From Salinispirillum marinum (GTDB lineage: Bacteria > Pseudomonadota > Gammaproteobacteria > Pseudomonadales > Natronospirillaceae), in the NCBI RefSeq assembly GCF_042651565.1, contig NZ_JBHSDF010000003.1: a DNA stretch of 64,000 bases. The stretch is one strand, 5' to 3'. Positions 42,196 to 51,260 of the stretch are shown here, piece by piece. The position numbers and the translations under genes are program-made. How positions within the stretch are numbered: position 1 is the first letter of the stretch; every line of letters begins with the position of its first letter. Below the pieces are notes generated by a model, which saw nothing but the letters and a program-made list of their open reading frames with translations, was not told where the DNA came from and made no database searches.

Positions 42196-43299
42196 GTGCC
42201 CAATATGAAAAACGCATCAACCGTAAAAGCCGGGTCAGCAGCGGTATTTTCCACAGCAGCGCCGATCGCCCTTTCTTTGCTTTCTCTGCGCTGGCTGGAT
42301 AGCCAAGCCTACACTGTGCCGCTGTTGCTGTGCTTATTGTGTGTGGTGTTGGTATCCATCAATGGCCCGCGTTGGTCGGGTTGGGTCTGCGCACTCATCA
42401 GTGCCCTATGTTTTAACTATTTTTTTACCGCGCCGGTACGCAGCCTGACCATGACGCACTTGCCTGATATCGTCACCATTCTGGTGTTTCTAGCCTGTGC
42501 TGCGTTGATTAGCCAACAAACGCAACGGATGCGCGAACAAACAGAAAAAAGTCTGCAGGCGGACCGTTTATTGTTAGCGCAACGTGCCGAGAACGAACGC
42601 GAGCAACTGCGGTTTGCCTTAATGTCGTCGTTATCACACGACCTAAAAACTCCACTGGTCACCATGATGGGCTCCGCCAGTAGCCTCAAGGAACTGCGCC
42701 AAGACTTATCCGAGCAAGATCAGGAAGACTTGGTCGACGCCATCCTCAGCGAAACACACCGGCTGCACAAATACATTGGCAATTTGTTGGACATTACGCG
42801 CTTGGGGACTGGCGAGCTGGCCTTGGATCGACAATGGATCGGCATCCACACGCTCATTCATGCCCTAGAACGCCGGGTTCACAAGGCGTGGCCGGATACC
42901 CGTCTTGAGGTTCATGTCCCATCCGAACCCACTGAACTCTATGTACACCCGGCACTGATCGAACAAGCACTGTTTAATGTGGTGGATAATGCGTTTAAAT
43001 TTTCGCCGCAAGATTTACCAGTGACGTTGAATGTTCGGGTCACTGCAAAGGCGATAGAAATTGACGTTATTGATCAGGGTCCCGGCATACCACCGGCGCT
43101 GCGGGTGCGCGCACTCGCGTGGTTTGATACCCTTGGTCGCGGTGACCACCATGCGGCGGGCGATGGCCTTGGGTTAGCCATCGCCAACGGGATGATCGGG
43201 GCGCATGGTGGGCAATTGTTGATTCTCGACCCGGTAAAATACGAATCAGGCACCTGTATTCGTATCGTTATGCCTAGAATTGTCGCAGCAACGTCATGA
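42196..43299 (+). CDS. Short KdpD-like sensor histidine kinase
   Basis: A 367-residue kinase that corresponds to the C-terminal half of KdpD: a DUF4118-type block of about four membrane helices (residues 18-105), then the HisKA box SSLSHDLKTPLVTMMG (His148) and ATPase boxes NVVDNAFKFSPQ, DVIDQGPGIPP and GDGLGLAIANGMI. The N-terminal KdpD and Usp sensor domains of E. coli KdpD are absent. Start is GTG at 42196 or ATG three codons later. It overlaps the response regulator gene by ATGA. There is no kdpFABC nearby; the adjacent convergent potassium transporter is KtrBA, which may be its target. Confidence 0.85.
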   Translation: MPNMKNASTVKAGSAAVFSTAAPIALSLLSLRWLDSQAYTVPLLLCLLCVVLVSINGPRWSGWVCALISALCFNYFFTAPVRSLTMTHLPDIVTILVFLACAALISQQTQRMREQTEKSLQADRLLLAQRAENEREQLRFALMSSLSHDLKTPLVTMMGSASSLKELRQDLSEQDQEDLVDAILSETHRLHKYIGNLLDITRLGTGELALDRQWIGIHTLIHALERRVHKAWPDTRLEVHVPSEPTELYVHPALIEQALFNVVDNAFKFSPQDLPVTLNVRVTAKAIEIDVIDQGPGIPPALRVRALAWFDTLGRGDHHAAGDGLGLAIANGMIGAHGGQLLILDPVKYESGTCIRIVMPRIVAATS

Positions 43300-44000
43300 C
43301 CACGATCTTAATCATTGATGATGAACCGCAAATACAGCGCTTTTTGGCCATTAGTTTGCGCTCGCAAGGGTATCAAGTGGTGAGCGCGCTGAATGGGCAG
43401 GAAGGCCTCGTACAAGCTGCGGTGGCGCAACCGGATTTGATTCTACTCGACCTCGGCCTGCCGGATGTGGACGGTCAACACATACTCAAAACGTTGCGTT
43501 TGGAACGTCAAACACCCGTTATTGTGCTTTCCGTCCGCGCCAGCGAGCACGATAAAGTCGAGGCGCTTGATCACGGCGCCAATGACTACGTGGAGAAACC
43601 TTTCAGCGTTAAAGAATTACTCGCACGCATCCGCCGACTGCTGCGTGACCGCGTAATGACCGTTCAGGAAGGCTATGATGATGGGGTATTCGCATTAAAC
43701 GCGCTGGAGCATAAGGTGACCTATGCCGGGCAGCCCGTTCATCTCTCGCGCAAGGAATTTGCCTTGTTAAAAGCGTTGGTGGAACATCCCGGCCGATTAT
43801 TGACGCAAGAACATCTACTGCACCACATTTGGGGCCGTGCGTATCAAGACCAAACGCACAACTTGCGCATTCTGGTCGGCCGTTTACGGGCCCGTTTGGC
43901 CGACCACGGGCTGTCGCCGCAGTGTATCGAAACCGAACCCGGGGTTGGCTATCGCTTTAACCCACCCCTTTCCAATGCGCCGGATCGCAGTGCTTCTTAG
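43296..44000 (+). CDS. KdpE-like response regulator
   Basis: A 234-residue OmpR/KdpE-type regulator. The receiver has IIDDEPQIQRFLAISL, the phospho-acceptor Asp52 in LLDLGLPDVDG, VLSVRASEHDKVEALDHGAN and the lysine in YVEKPFSVKELLARIR, a typical KdpE string. The winged helix reads LSRKEFALLKALVEHPGRLL and NLRILVGRLRARL, ending GVGYRF. It is translated together with the KdpD-like kinase. Its 3' end overlaps the convergent ktrB 3' end by four bases, so the two operons face each other without a gap. Confidence 0.88.
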   Translation: MTTILIIDDEPQIQRFLAISLRSQGYQVVSALNGQEGLVQAAVAQPDLILLDLGLPDVDGQHILKTLRLERQTPVIVLSVRASEHDKVEALDHGANDYVEKPFSVKELLARIRRLLRDRVMTVQEGYDDGVFALNALEHKVTYAGQPVHLSRKEFALLKALVEHPGRLLTQEHLLHHIWGRAYQDQTHNLRILVGRLRARLADHGLSPQCIETEPGVGYRFNPPLSNAPDRSAS

Positions 44001-45319
44001 CCGAGGTTTAAGTTGCCACCGGCATACCGCAGTGGCCGCTCAGGACGCCCGGCCAGCGCCGCAAACAACATAACTGGAGATACCTTACCCACCAGCATAA
44101 TCACGATGATCAACAATTTGCCATGATCACCCAAGCTGCCGGTAATTCCCAGCGAGAGGCCCACCGTACCCAGGGCCGACACCACTTCAAAAATCACCGC
44201 TACAGGGCTTAGCTCCGGCTCAAGTGCCAACAGCAAAATGCACATGAACGACAACAAGGCCAGCGTCAGTACGAGGATACCGGACGCCCGCAATAACTGT
44301 TCAACCTGTAACGTGCGTCCGAGTAGCCGCGTACTGTTCCGCCCCTGTACCGCCGCCACCAAACCAGTCAGTAGCAACACAAAGGTGGTCAACCGAATAC
44401 CGCCTGCGGTGGAGCCAGGGCCTGCACCGATCACCATATTGATCATCATAAAAGCCTGACTGGCGTGGCTCATCTCGGCGATGTCGACCGAGTTAAATCC
44501 TGCCGTGCGGGTCGTGGCCGCTTGGAAAAAGGCATGGGTAAGCCGCCAGCTGCCTTCGCCCAGTACCGGACTATTCCGTTCAAAAAATAACAACAACACC
44601 GTACCCAATAAGAGCATACCCAAGGTGCCATACAGCATGATGCGGGTATGGATGCTCAACGCTGTTTTTGGCATCACGCATTCAAACACCACCACAAAGC
44701 CAAGCCCGCCAAAAATAAACCCCATGGCGTGCAACCAGATAATGGGCTGACCACCCGGTACCGACATTAGCGAGTCGGAATACAGGGCGAATCCGGCATT
44801 ATTGAACGCAGAAATGGCATGAAACAGACCATAGCCCAATGCTCCCCAACCCTTAACCGGCCACCAAACCGTGGCCAGTATCAGGGTCATCAAGGTGACC
44901 GAGCCCAAACTGAACAACACCACGAAACGAATTAAGACAAACAACGACACGTTTTCGCTCAATTGCGCCGTGACACCGAGCGTCGATTGGGCACGCAAGG
45001 AAATTCCCTGTTTGTAACCCAATAGGAGGAGCGTACCGATCAGCATATACCCGAGGCCGCCGACCTGTATCAGGAATGCGATGACGGTTTGGCCAAAGGC
45101 CGTAAAATCCCCGGCGGTGTCCATGGTAATCAAGCCGGTTACCGTAATGGCCGACATGGCGGTAAACAGAAGATCCAGTAACGGAATGGGCGTGGTGCGG
45201 CTGAAGGGCAAGGCCAACAGCAGTGTCCCCACCACAGCACCTGCCACAAAAAACTGCAGCAATGCACCACCGGGGGTATCCCAAAACTTTAAGCGGGTGA
45301 CGACATGAGTGATGGCCAT
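43997..45319 (-). CDS. ktrB: KtrB-type potassium transporter subunit
   Basis: A 440-residue membrane protein with the four M1-P-M2 repeats of the Trk/Ktr/HKT superfamily. Selectivity-filter loops with a conserved glycine are seen in MSAITVTGLITMDTA, ISAFNNAGFALYSD, TTRTAGFNSVDIAEM and VSALGTVGLSLGIT. Its length and sequence are closer to KtrB than to TrkH (482 residues, at 52653). GGGAGAGGG precedes the ATG. It overlaps the ktrA 3' end by 31 bases. KtrB is usually a sodium-dependent potassium importer in marine bacteria. Confidence 0.88.
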   Translation of the reverse strand: MAITHVVTRLKFWDTPGGALLQFFVAGAVVGTLLLALPFSRTTPIPLLDLLFTAMSAITVTGLITMDTAGDFTAFGQTVIAFLIQVGGLGYMLIGTLLLLGYKQGISLRAQSTLGVTAQLSENVSLFVLIRFVVLFSLGSVTLMTLILATVWWPVKGWGALGYGLFHAISAFNNAGFALYSDSLMSVPGGQPIIWLHAMGFIFGGLGFVVVFECVMPKTALSIHTRIMLYGTLGMLLLGTVLLLFFERNSPVLGEGSWRLTHAFFQAATTRTAGFNSVDIAEMSHASQAFMMINMVIGAGPGSTAGGIRLTTFVLLLTGLVAAVQGRNSTRLLGRTLQVEQLLRASGILVLTLALLSFMCILLLALEPELSPVAVIFEVVSALGTVGLSLGITGSLGDHGKLLIIVIMLVGKVSPVMLFAALAGRPERPLRYAGGNLNLG

Positions 45320-45957
45320 GCAAAACCCTCTCCCGTCGTACTTAACAGTAATACCTTGTCACCGGGGTACAAGCATTCCGGTGCTTCCAACAGCGGTTCG
45401 TAGTGGCCATTATGTTTGCGCGATACGGCCAGTAAGTTCATGCCTTGCCGCTTCACCGCGCGCATAAAGTCACTGCGTGAGGTGCGTTGGTAGATGTCGA
45501 TTTCGGCCACATATTGCGCATCATTCAGCTGCATTTGCTGCGCCATATCTGGATGACGAAGGGTACGTCCGGCCCGACGTCCCATTTCTTCTTCCGGACT
45601 GATCACTTTCTGTACGCCTAAACGGGTGATCAAAGCAGCATGATAGCGGTCTTGTACCTTACACCATAGGTTGGTCACACCGGCTTCTTGGAGGTTGATG
45701 ACCGTCATTAAGCTGTTCTTAATGTCGCTGCCAATGGCCACCACGACGGTTTTGAATTGCAGCCAGTCGATGGCTTTTATGGCTCTTGGGTTGGTGCAAT
45801 CGGCGATGATGGCTTCACTGACCTCATCGGCCATGTCATTCACTTTTTGCTCATTTTTGTCGACCACGAGCACTTCAAGGCCATTCTTCTGTGCCTCTTC
45901 CGCGAGCGTTGCGCCGAAGCGACCCAGCCCAATCACTGCAATTCGATTTTTTGCCAC
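45289..45957 (-). CDS. ktrA: KtrA-type regulatory subunit (RCK)
   Basis: A 222-residue cytoplasmic gating subunit. It has one RCK_N Rossmann domain with GLGRFGATLAEEAQ and VLVVDKNEQKVNDMADEV, then an RCK_C domain (about 140-215). A single RCK unit of this size is KtrA, which forms an octameric ring on KtrB and opens with ATP; TrkA at 51261 has two. It is the first gene of the ktrAB operon, inserted between dprA and tsaC. Confidence 0.88.
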   Translation of the reverse strand: MAKNRIAVIGLGRFGATLAEEAQKNGLEVLVVDKNEQKVNDMADEVSEAIIADCTNPRAIKAIDWLQFKTVVVAIGSDIKNSLMTVINLQEAGVTNLWCKVQDRYHAALITRLGVQKVISPEEEMGRRAGRTLRHPDMAQQMQLNDAQYVAEIDIYQRTSRSDFMRAVKRQGMNLLAVSRKHNGHYEPLLEAPECLYPGDKVLLLSTTGEGFAWPSLMSSPA

Positions 45958-46064
45958 AACACCGGCTCCGTTATGATGTAAGTCGCCAGTGTACGCGCCT
46001 GAGGCGTATCAATTCCGCTACGTAATTCGGTTTGCCTGTATCAATGGCGTATCAATGCGACGGT

Positions 46065-47162
46065 TTAGGGCACCAAACGCACATAGGACCCTCCTTGCGG
46101 CTGAATCAGACCACTCAATTCCATATCCAATAGAGATTCATATAAGGCATTGGGTGCACAGTCTAGGGTGCTGGCCAAGGTTTCGAGTGCGGTCGGTTCT
46201 GTACCGATAAGGTGCAACAGTTGCTCTTGTAGCGAGTCAAGCGCGCGTGCATCGGTCTCCAATGGTCCATCTTGCAAGCCAAAATGTTCGGCCACATCCT
46301 GGACCTGCTGCACCAACTCTGCTCCGTCCCGAATCAATTGGTTGCAACCTTGTGCGCCCGGGTAGTATGGGTGACCGGGCACGGCCATGACCTCGCGGCC
46401 ATAGTCTGCACCCAGGCGGGCAGTAATCAAGGAACCACTTTTGGGGGCGGCCTCCACGACCAGAATCGCTTGCGCCAAAGCGGCAACGATGCGATTTCGG
46501 CGCGGAAAATTTCCCGGGGCAGGCGGTGTCGATGGACAATGCTCGGTGACCACTGCGCCGCGTTCGGCCATGGCTTCCAAATACCGCGCGTGGGCTGGGG
46601 GGTATATTCGTTCGAAGCCGCTGCCCATAACCGCCACAGTACGCCCGTTAACCGCGAGCGCCGCTCGATGCGCGGTGATATCGATACCCGCTGCCAATCC
46701 GCTGGTAATGACCACGCCCTGTGCCGCCAAGAACTGACACCAGTCCTCCGTTAATTGTTTGGCGGGTGCACCGGGTCGTCGGCTCCCTACCACCGCCAGT
46801 TGCGGCATGGCCAAAACGCCGGGGTCACCCTGCACGTACAGCACGGACGGAAAGTCATGCAGCGTTTGGGTTAATTGCCATGGATAGAGCGGGTGGGATG
46901 GTGTAAGCAGATGATGATTGGGCATAGCTTGCCAATTCATGATGCGTTTCAGTTCGGGCAGCTCGCCCCACGGGTCACGCACAGCTGCGAGTAACCGTTG
47001 TTGAACATCGGTTGGCCAGCGCAATAACGCCAAGGCATCGGGTTGGAGGTTGGCTAGACAGTTCGGTGAACCAAAGGCACTGAGAAATTGGGTTAGACGG
47101 CGCCCACCAATACCGGGCACCAGGTGCAGTATTAGCCACTGCAGCGTTTGTTGTTCAAGCAT
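46065..47162 (-). CDS. dprA: DNA processing protein DprA
   Basis: A 365-residue protein that loads RecA on incoming single-stranded DNA during transformation. The Rossmann-like core shows LAVVGSRRPGAP, ITSGLAAGIDITAHRAAL, VAVMGSGFERIYPPAH, FPRRNRIVAALAQAILVVEA and KSGSLITARLGADYGREV. An N-terminal SAM-like HhH domain and a C-terminal winged helix (EPTALETLASTLDC, DMELSGLIQPQGG) complete the normal layout. It follows the LysM gene on the same strand. Confidence 0.94.
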   Translation of the reverse strand: MLEQQTLQWLILHLVPGIGGRRLTQFLSAFGSPNCLANLQPDALALLRWPTDVQQRLLAAVRDPWGELPELKRIMNWQAMPNHHLLTPSHPLYPWQLTQTLHDFPSVLYVQGDPGVLAMPQLAVVGSRRPGAPAKQLTEDWCQFLAAQGVVITSGLAAGIDITAHRAALAVNGRTVAVMGSGFERIYPPAHARYLEAMAERGAVVTEHCPSTPPAPGNFPRRNRIVAALAQAILVVEAAPKSGSLITARLGADYGREVMAVPGHPYYPGAQGCNQLIRDGAELVQQVQDVAEHFGLQDGPLETDARALDSLQEQLLHLIGTEPTALETLASTLDCAPNALYESLLDMELSGLIQPQGGSYVRLVP

Positions 47163-47231
47163 AAGAATCCCTTGTGCATGTATCTTCCTTAACCGGCCGT
47201 GCCCGAGGGCACAGCGCAGTCGTTATGTCCG

Positions 47232-48317
47232 TTACGGCAGATTACGAATGGCGGGCATTTGAAACCGATCCCCGACCGCCATAGTGTTGGTGGCTTCCAG
47301 CACCAAGCCATACGCCATACGTTCGAAGACGCGAAATACCATCAGTCGCCCGGCCTGCGCCTCTGGCAGACGTATCATTTCATTGGTCATAGGATCCTCC
47401 ACCACGGCGCCTTGGCGCACGATGTCGAATACCTGACCGGGCTCCATACCCGCTGACGCGCCCTGATTCAACAGCACCACATTGAATTGACCGATCATGC
47501 TCAAGCCGTCGGCAACATCCACAATTTGGCCTGCTAAGCCTTCCGGCGGTGTGGATGGAATAAAGCGTGACGCGTTGGTTTGCCGCTCGCTCAACAACAA
47601 GCGATCACCCAGCCGTACATTGGTCCGGCTATTTATGAGGTACAGGCGAGCAACGTCACCTTGCAGGGTTTCAATTTCAGCTTGCCCCAGCGCTATCGCC
47701 TCAATGCCCAAAAATGCATCGGTTACCGGATCGCGGTACGTGGTGCCCGGGCGAAACACTTCGTACAATACGCCTTCTTGTGACCAATCACCCCGAGCGA
47801 AAAAGCGATCACCGCCACCCAATACAATGCGCCCCTCTTCGCCACTGATCACATATGGCGCTTCTGCCAACTCTGTACCATCGACAATTTGGTTGCTGGA
47901 CAGAAAAGGCTGAATGTATTCACGCGGAATGGCATTAATGGCTTGATCGACCGGGAAAAAGCGCACCGCGGGCTGCAAGCGCACGACACCGTCTTCCGCC
48001 ATGTCCGGCGTTAGTTTCACCGTGTCGGCCTCTGGGCTGCGGGCCAAGGTGGTGATTCTTGGGCTGTCGTCCACCCATTGCAGGCCAATGACATCGCCGG
48101 GATAAATTAAATGGGGATTATCGATCTGTGGATTTTGATACCATAGGTCGCTCCAGCGCCAAGGACTGCGCAAAAACCGGTTGGCGATGTCCCATAGGGT
48201 ATCGCCGGATTGCACTACATAGCGCTCAGGAACATCTTCGCGCAGCGCCGTGACGTCGGCGACGGCTATTCCGGCAAGACAACTTGCCAAGAGGAGTCCG
48301 ATAAGACGTTTCCTCAT
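47232..48317 (-). CDS. LysM-domain exported protein
   Basis: A 361-residue secreted protein. The signal is LIGLLLASCLAGIAVA; the LysM domain follows at about residues 30-85 (ERYVVQSGDTLWDIANRFL, WSDLWYQNPQIDNPHLIYPG). The remaining 270 residues have no catalytic motif I recognise. The same gene stands next to dprA and def in Pseudomonas, where its role is also unclear. ATG 48317 is preferred because AGGGA precedes it and the signal starts there; the frame is open to 48398. Confidence 0.88.
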   Translation of the reverse strand: MRKRLIGLLLASCLAGIAVADVTALREDVPERYVVQSGDTLWDIANRFLRSPWRWSDLWYQNPQIDNPHLIYPGDVIGLQWVDDSPRITTLARSPEADTVKLTPDMAEDGVVRLQPAVRFFPVDQAINAIPREYIQPFLSSNQIVDGTELAEAPYVISGEEGRIVLGGGDRFFARGDWSQEGVLYEVFRPGTTYRDPVTDAFLGIEAIALGQAEIETLQGDVARLYLINSRTNVRLGDRLLLSERQTNASRFIPSTPPEGLAGQIVDVADGLSMIGQFNVVLLNQGASAGMEPGQVFDIVRQGAVVEDPMTNEMIRLPEAQAGRLMVFRVFERMAYGLVLEATNTMAVGDRFQMPAIRNLP

Positions 48318-48452
48318 CGTGCGATTCCCTATATCATTTGTGATCAATGCAGCTACTTTAAACCATATTAGACGGTCTGCAAACGAGACAGCGTCCATAT
48401 TGCGAAGCGGTTCCGGTTTCTTACCCGGAGCCTGGGAGTTTTTACACAGATT

Positions 48453-48956
48453 ATGGCTATTTTAGACATCCTCGAGTTTCCTGATCCTCGCTTACGAACT
48501 CAGGCCAAACCGGTGAGCGTGGTGGATGACACCATTCGCAAACTTGCCAGCGACATGCTGGAAACCATGTATGAGGCACCCGGTATTGGCCTGGCGGCAA
48601 CGCAGGTCAATGTGCATCAACGGGTCATCGTGGTGGACGTGTCGGAAGAACAAAATGATCCACACGTTTTCATCAATCCGCAAATTGAACGCCTGGGCGA
48701 TGAGATTCTTTACCCCGAAGGCTGTTTGTCAGTGCCGGGCTACTATGAAGAAGTGTCCCGGCACAACCATATTCGGGTCACCGCGCTGAATACCCAAGGT
48801 GAGTCCTTTACCTTGGAAGCCAAAGATTTGTTCGCTATTTGTATCCAACACGAATGCGATCACTTGGATGGCAAATTGTTTGTGGATTATTTGTCCACAC
48901 TCAAGCGCAATCGTATCCGCAAGAAGCTGGAAAAGGCACATCGGGAAGCGGGCTGA
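48453..48956 (+). CDS. def: Peptide deformylase
   Basis: A 167-residue iron-dependent enzyme that removes the formyl group from nascent proteins. The three active-site motifs are present: GIGLAATQVN, EGCLSVPG with the metal cysteine, and QHECDHLDG with two metal histidines and the catalytic glutamate. It is divergent from the LysM gene and followed 52 bases later by fmt, the classic def-fmt pair. Confidence 0.97.
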   Translation: MAILDILEFPDPRLRTQAKPVSVVDDTIRKLASDMLETMYEAPGIGLAATQVNVHQRVIVVDVSEEQNDPHVFINPQIERLGDEILYPEGCLSVPGYYEEVSRHNHIRVTALNTQGESFTLEAKDLFAICIQHECDHLDGKLFVDYLSTLKRNRIRKKLEKAHREAG

Positions 48957-49008
48957 TTAAGGCCCGCCGCGCAGTTGTTTTCTTCTCTTTCTACCTAAGG
49001 TAGTCGCT

Positions 49009-49953
49009 ATGTCTTCGGTTCCGCGTATTATATTTGCGGGTACACCTGAATTTGCTGCCCGCCCATTGCAAGCCTTGATTACGCACGGCTATTCCCCGGT
49101 CGCTGTGTATACCCAACCGGACCGACCAGCAGGCCGAGGCCGACAGCCGACCGCATCGCCGGTGAAAACGGTAGCCACGCTGGCGGGCATTCCGGTCGAA
49201 CAACCGGAGCGCTTGCGCGACAATGGCGACGCTCTGGAACGTTTACACGCCTACCACGCCGATTTGATGATTGTGATCGCTTACGGCTTGTTACTGCCAC
49301 AAGCGGTATTGGACACCCCACGTATGGGTTGTGTGAATGTGCATGCGTCACTGTTACCCCGTTGGCGCGGTGCCGCGCCGATTCAACGCGCCATTGAAGC
49401 GGGTGATACTGAATCCGGCGTTTGCTTGATGCAGATGGACGCCGGGCTGGATACCGGCCCCGTTATCAGCCAGCAGCGGGTCAGTATTGTTGCGGATATG
49501 AACGCCGGTGATTTGCACGATGCCCTGGCCGAAGCGGGCACGGCGTTATTGTTGGATTTTTTACCACGGGCCGACACGATGCTGGCTAAAGCGCAAGCCC
49601 AACCCGAGATTGGTGTTACCTATGCGCACAAACTTACGAAAGACGACGCGTGCTTAGACTGGCAAGAGTCGGCCGTGGCTTTGGAACGCCGAGTGCGGGC
49701 CTTTAACCCATGGCCGGTGACTTTTTTCCGTTGGCGTGACCAAATCTATCGCGTGCGATCGGCTCGCGCTACGGATGGTCCTGCGGCCGCACCGGGCACG
49801 GTGCATTTAAAGGGCGATCAGGTTCAGGTCGCGTGTGCGGAGGGCTGGCTAACGTTGCTCGACATTCAACCGCCGGGCAAAAAAAGCATGGACATCGCCG
49901 CGTGGCGACGAGGCCAAGGGCAAGCACTGCAACATGGCGAGGTTTTATCCTAA
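49009..49953 (+). CDS. fmt: Methionyl-tRNA formyltransferase
   Basis: A 314-residue enzyme that formylates initiator Met-tRNA. The N-terminal domain has RIIFAGTPEFAARPLQALI, VYTQPDRPAGRGR, the folate site VNVHASLLPRWRGAAPIQRA and GVCLMQMDAGLDTGPV; the C-terminal domain begins VRAFNPWPVTFF. It lies between def and rsmB, sharing its stop with the rsmB start (TAATG). Confidence 0.97.
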   Translation: MSSVPRIIFAGTPEFAARPLQALITHGYSPVAVYTQPDRPAGRGRQPTASPVKTVATLAGIPVEQPERLRDNGDALERLHAYHADLMIVIAYGLLLPQAVLDTPRMGCVNVHASLLPRWRGAAPIQRAIEAGDTESGVCLMQMDAGLDTGPVISQQRVSIVADMNAGDLHDALAEAGTALLLDFLPRADTMLAKAQAQPEIGVTYAHKLTKDDACLDWQESAVALERRVRAFNPWPVTFFRWRDQIYRVRSARATDGPAAAPGTVHLKGDQVQVACAEGWLTLLDIQPPGKKSMDIAAWRRGQGQALQHGEVLS

Positions 49954-51248
49954 TGGCCCGAACCCGTTTGGCCGCTGCTCGCACCGTACTGCGCGTGTGG
50001 CAAGATCGCACATCCCTGAGCGAGGCTCTGCCCGCTGCTTTGGCTGAAGTTCCGGCACGCGATAAAGGGCTGTTGCAAGCCTTGGTGTATCAAACCATTC
50101 GCCATTTTCAGGAGCTGGAAGCCTTAGCCAACAGTGCACTCAGTAAACCACTGCGTAAAAAAGATCTGGATGTGTTCTGTTTACTGTTGGTCGGCTTATG
50201 TCAGGTACGCTTTTTGTCCATCCCCGATCATGCCGCAGTCACCACAACGGTTGATGCGGCGCGCTTGTTAAAGAAAGACTGGGCGCGGGGACTGCTCAAT
50301 GCCGTTTTACGCAAGGCCACGTTGGGCCATTTACAAGCCCACTTTAAAGAGCCAGCGCGCTGGAACCACCCGCAGTGGTTGATAGATACCTTGCGCAGTG
50401 CGTGGCCCAATGACTGGCAAGCCATATTGCAAGCCAACCAAGAACCGGGGCCTTTAACCCTGCGTCTGAACCTGCACAAGCAAAGCCGCGACGCCTATTT
50501 AGCGCGCTTGCAGGAATGGGAGATCGCTGCCCGCCCCACCATCGTCAGTCCGTTCGGTGTTACGCTGGAAGGCGGTATGGACGTGACCACCTTGCCGGGG
50601 TTCCTGGACGGTGAATTGTCGGTACAGGATGAAGCGGCACAGATGGCCGCGTATTGGTTAGACCCACAACCCGGTCAACGCGTTCTGGATGCTTGCGCCG
50701 CACCCGGGGGTAAAACTGGGCATATATTGGAACTCATCCAAGGTCAGGGTGATGTGATCGCTGTTGACCAAGACAGCCGTCGCTTGGTGCGGGTTGAAGA
50801 AAATCTGGCGCGCCTTGGCTTGCCCGCCATGCTGCATTGTGCCGCCGCCGAGGATACTTCCAGCTATTGGGACGGCAAACCCTTTGACCGCATTTTGCTG
50901 GACGTCCCCTGCTCCGGCACCGGCGTGATTCGCCGCCACCCGGACATAAAAATGTTGCGCCGCCCGGAAGACATCCATGCCTTGGTCGAAACGCAACGGC
51001 GTATTTTAGATGCCGTTTGGCCGCTGCTGAAACCGGGCGGTTATATGTTGTACGCCACCTGTTCCGTGCTACCCGCGGAAAATGAAGCCCAGATGGCTTC
51101 ATTTATAGCGCGTACGAAGGATGTAGCACCTGCCGCTATCCCGGCAACGTCGCATGGACTTCCGTTGAAATACGGTCAACAATGGCTACCGCAAAAAGGC
51201 GCTTCGGATGGATTTTATTTCGCGCGTTTACAGAAGCTTCCCGGTTAA
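49953..51248 (+). CDS. rsmB: 16S rRNA m5C967 methyltransferase RsmB
   Basis: A 431-residue enzyme. The N-terminal 140 residues are a NusB-like RNA-binding domain; the methyltransferase domain has LDACAAPGGKTGHILEL, the SAM acidic residue in VIAVDQDSRR, DVPCSGTGVIRRHPDIK and the catalytic YATCSVLPAENE. The ATG overlapping the fmt stop (49953) is chosen over the open frame back to 49833, which would run inside fmt. The order fmt-rsmB-trkA is as in E. coli. Confidence 0.96.
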   Translation: MARTRLAAARTVLRVWQDRTSLSEALPAALAEVPARDKGLLQALVYQTIRHFQELEALANSALSKPLRKKDLDVFCLLLVGLCQVRFLSIPDHAAVTTTVDAARLLKKDWARGLLNAVLRKATLGHLQAHFKEPARWNHPQWLIDTLRSAWPNDWQAILQANQEPGPLTLRLNLHKQSRDAYLARLQEWEIAARPTIVSPFGVTLEGGMDVTTLPGFLDGELSVQDEAAQMAAYWLDPQPGQRVLDACAAPGGKTGHILELIQGQGDVIAVDQDSRRLVRVEENLARLGLPAMLHCAAAEDTSSYWDGKPFDRILLDVPCSGTGVIRRHPDIKMLRRPEDIHALVETQRRILDAVWPLLKPGGYMLYATCSVLPAENEAQMASFIARTKDVAPAAIPATSHGLPLKYGQQWLPQKGASDGFYFARLQKLPG

Positions 51249-51260
51249 GCGGACGACACC

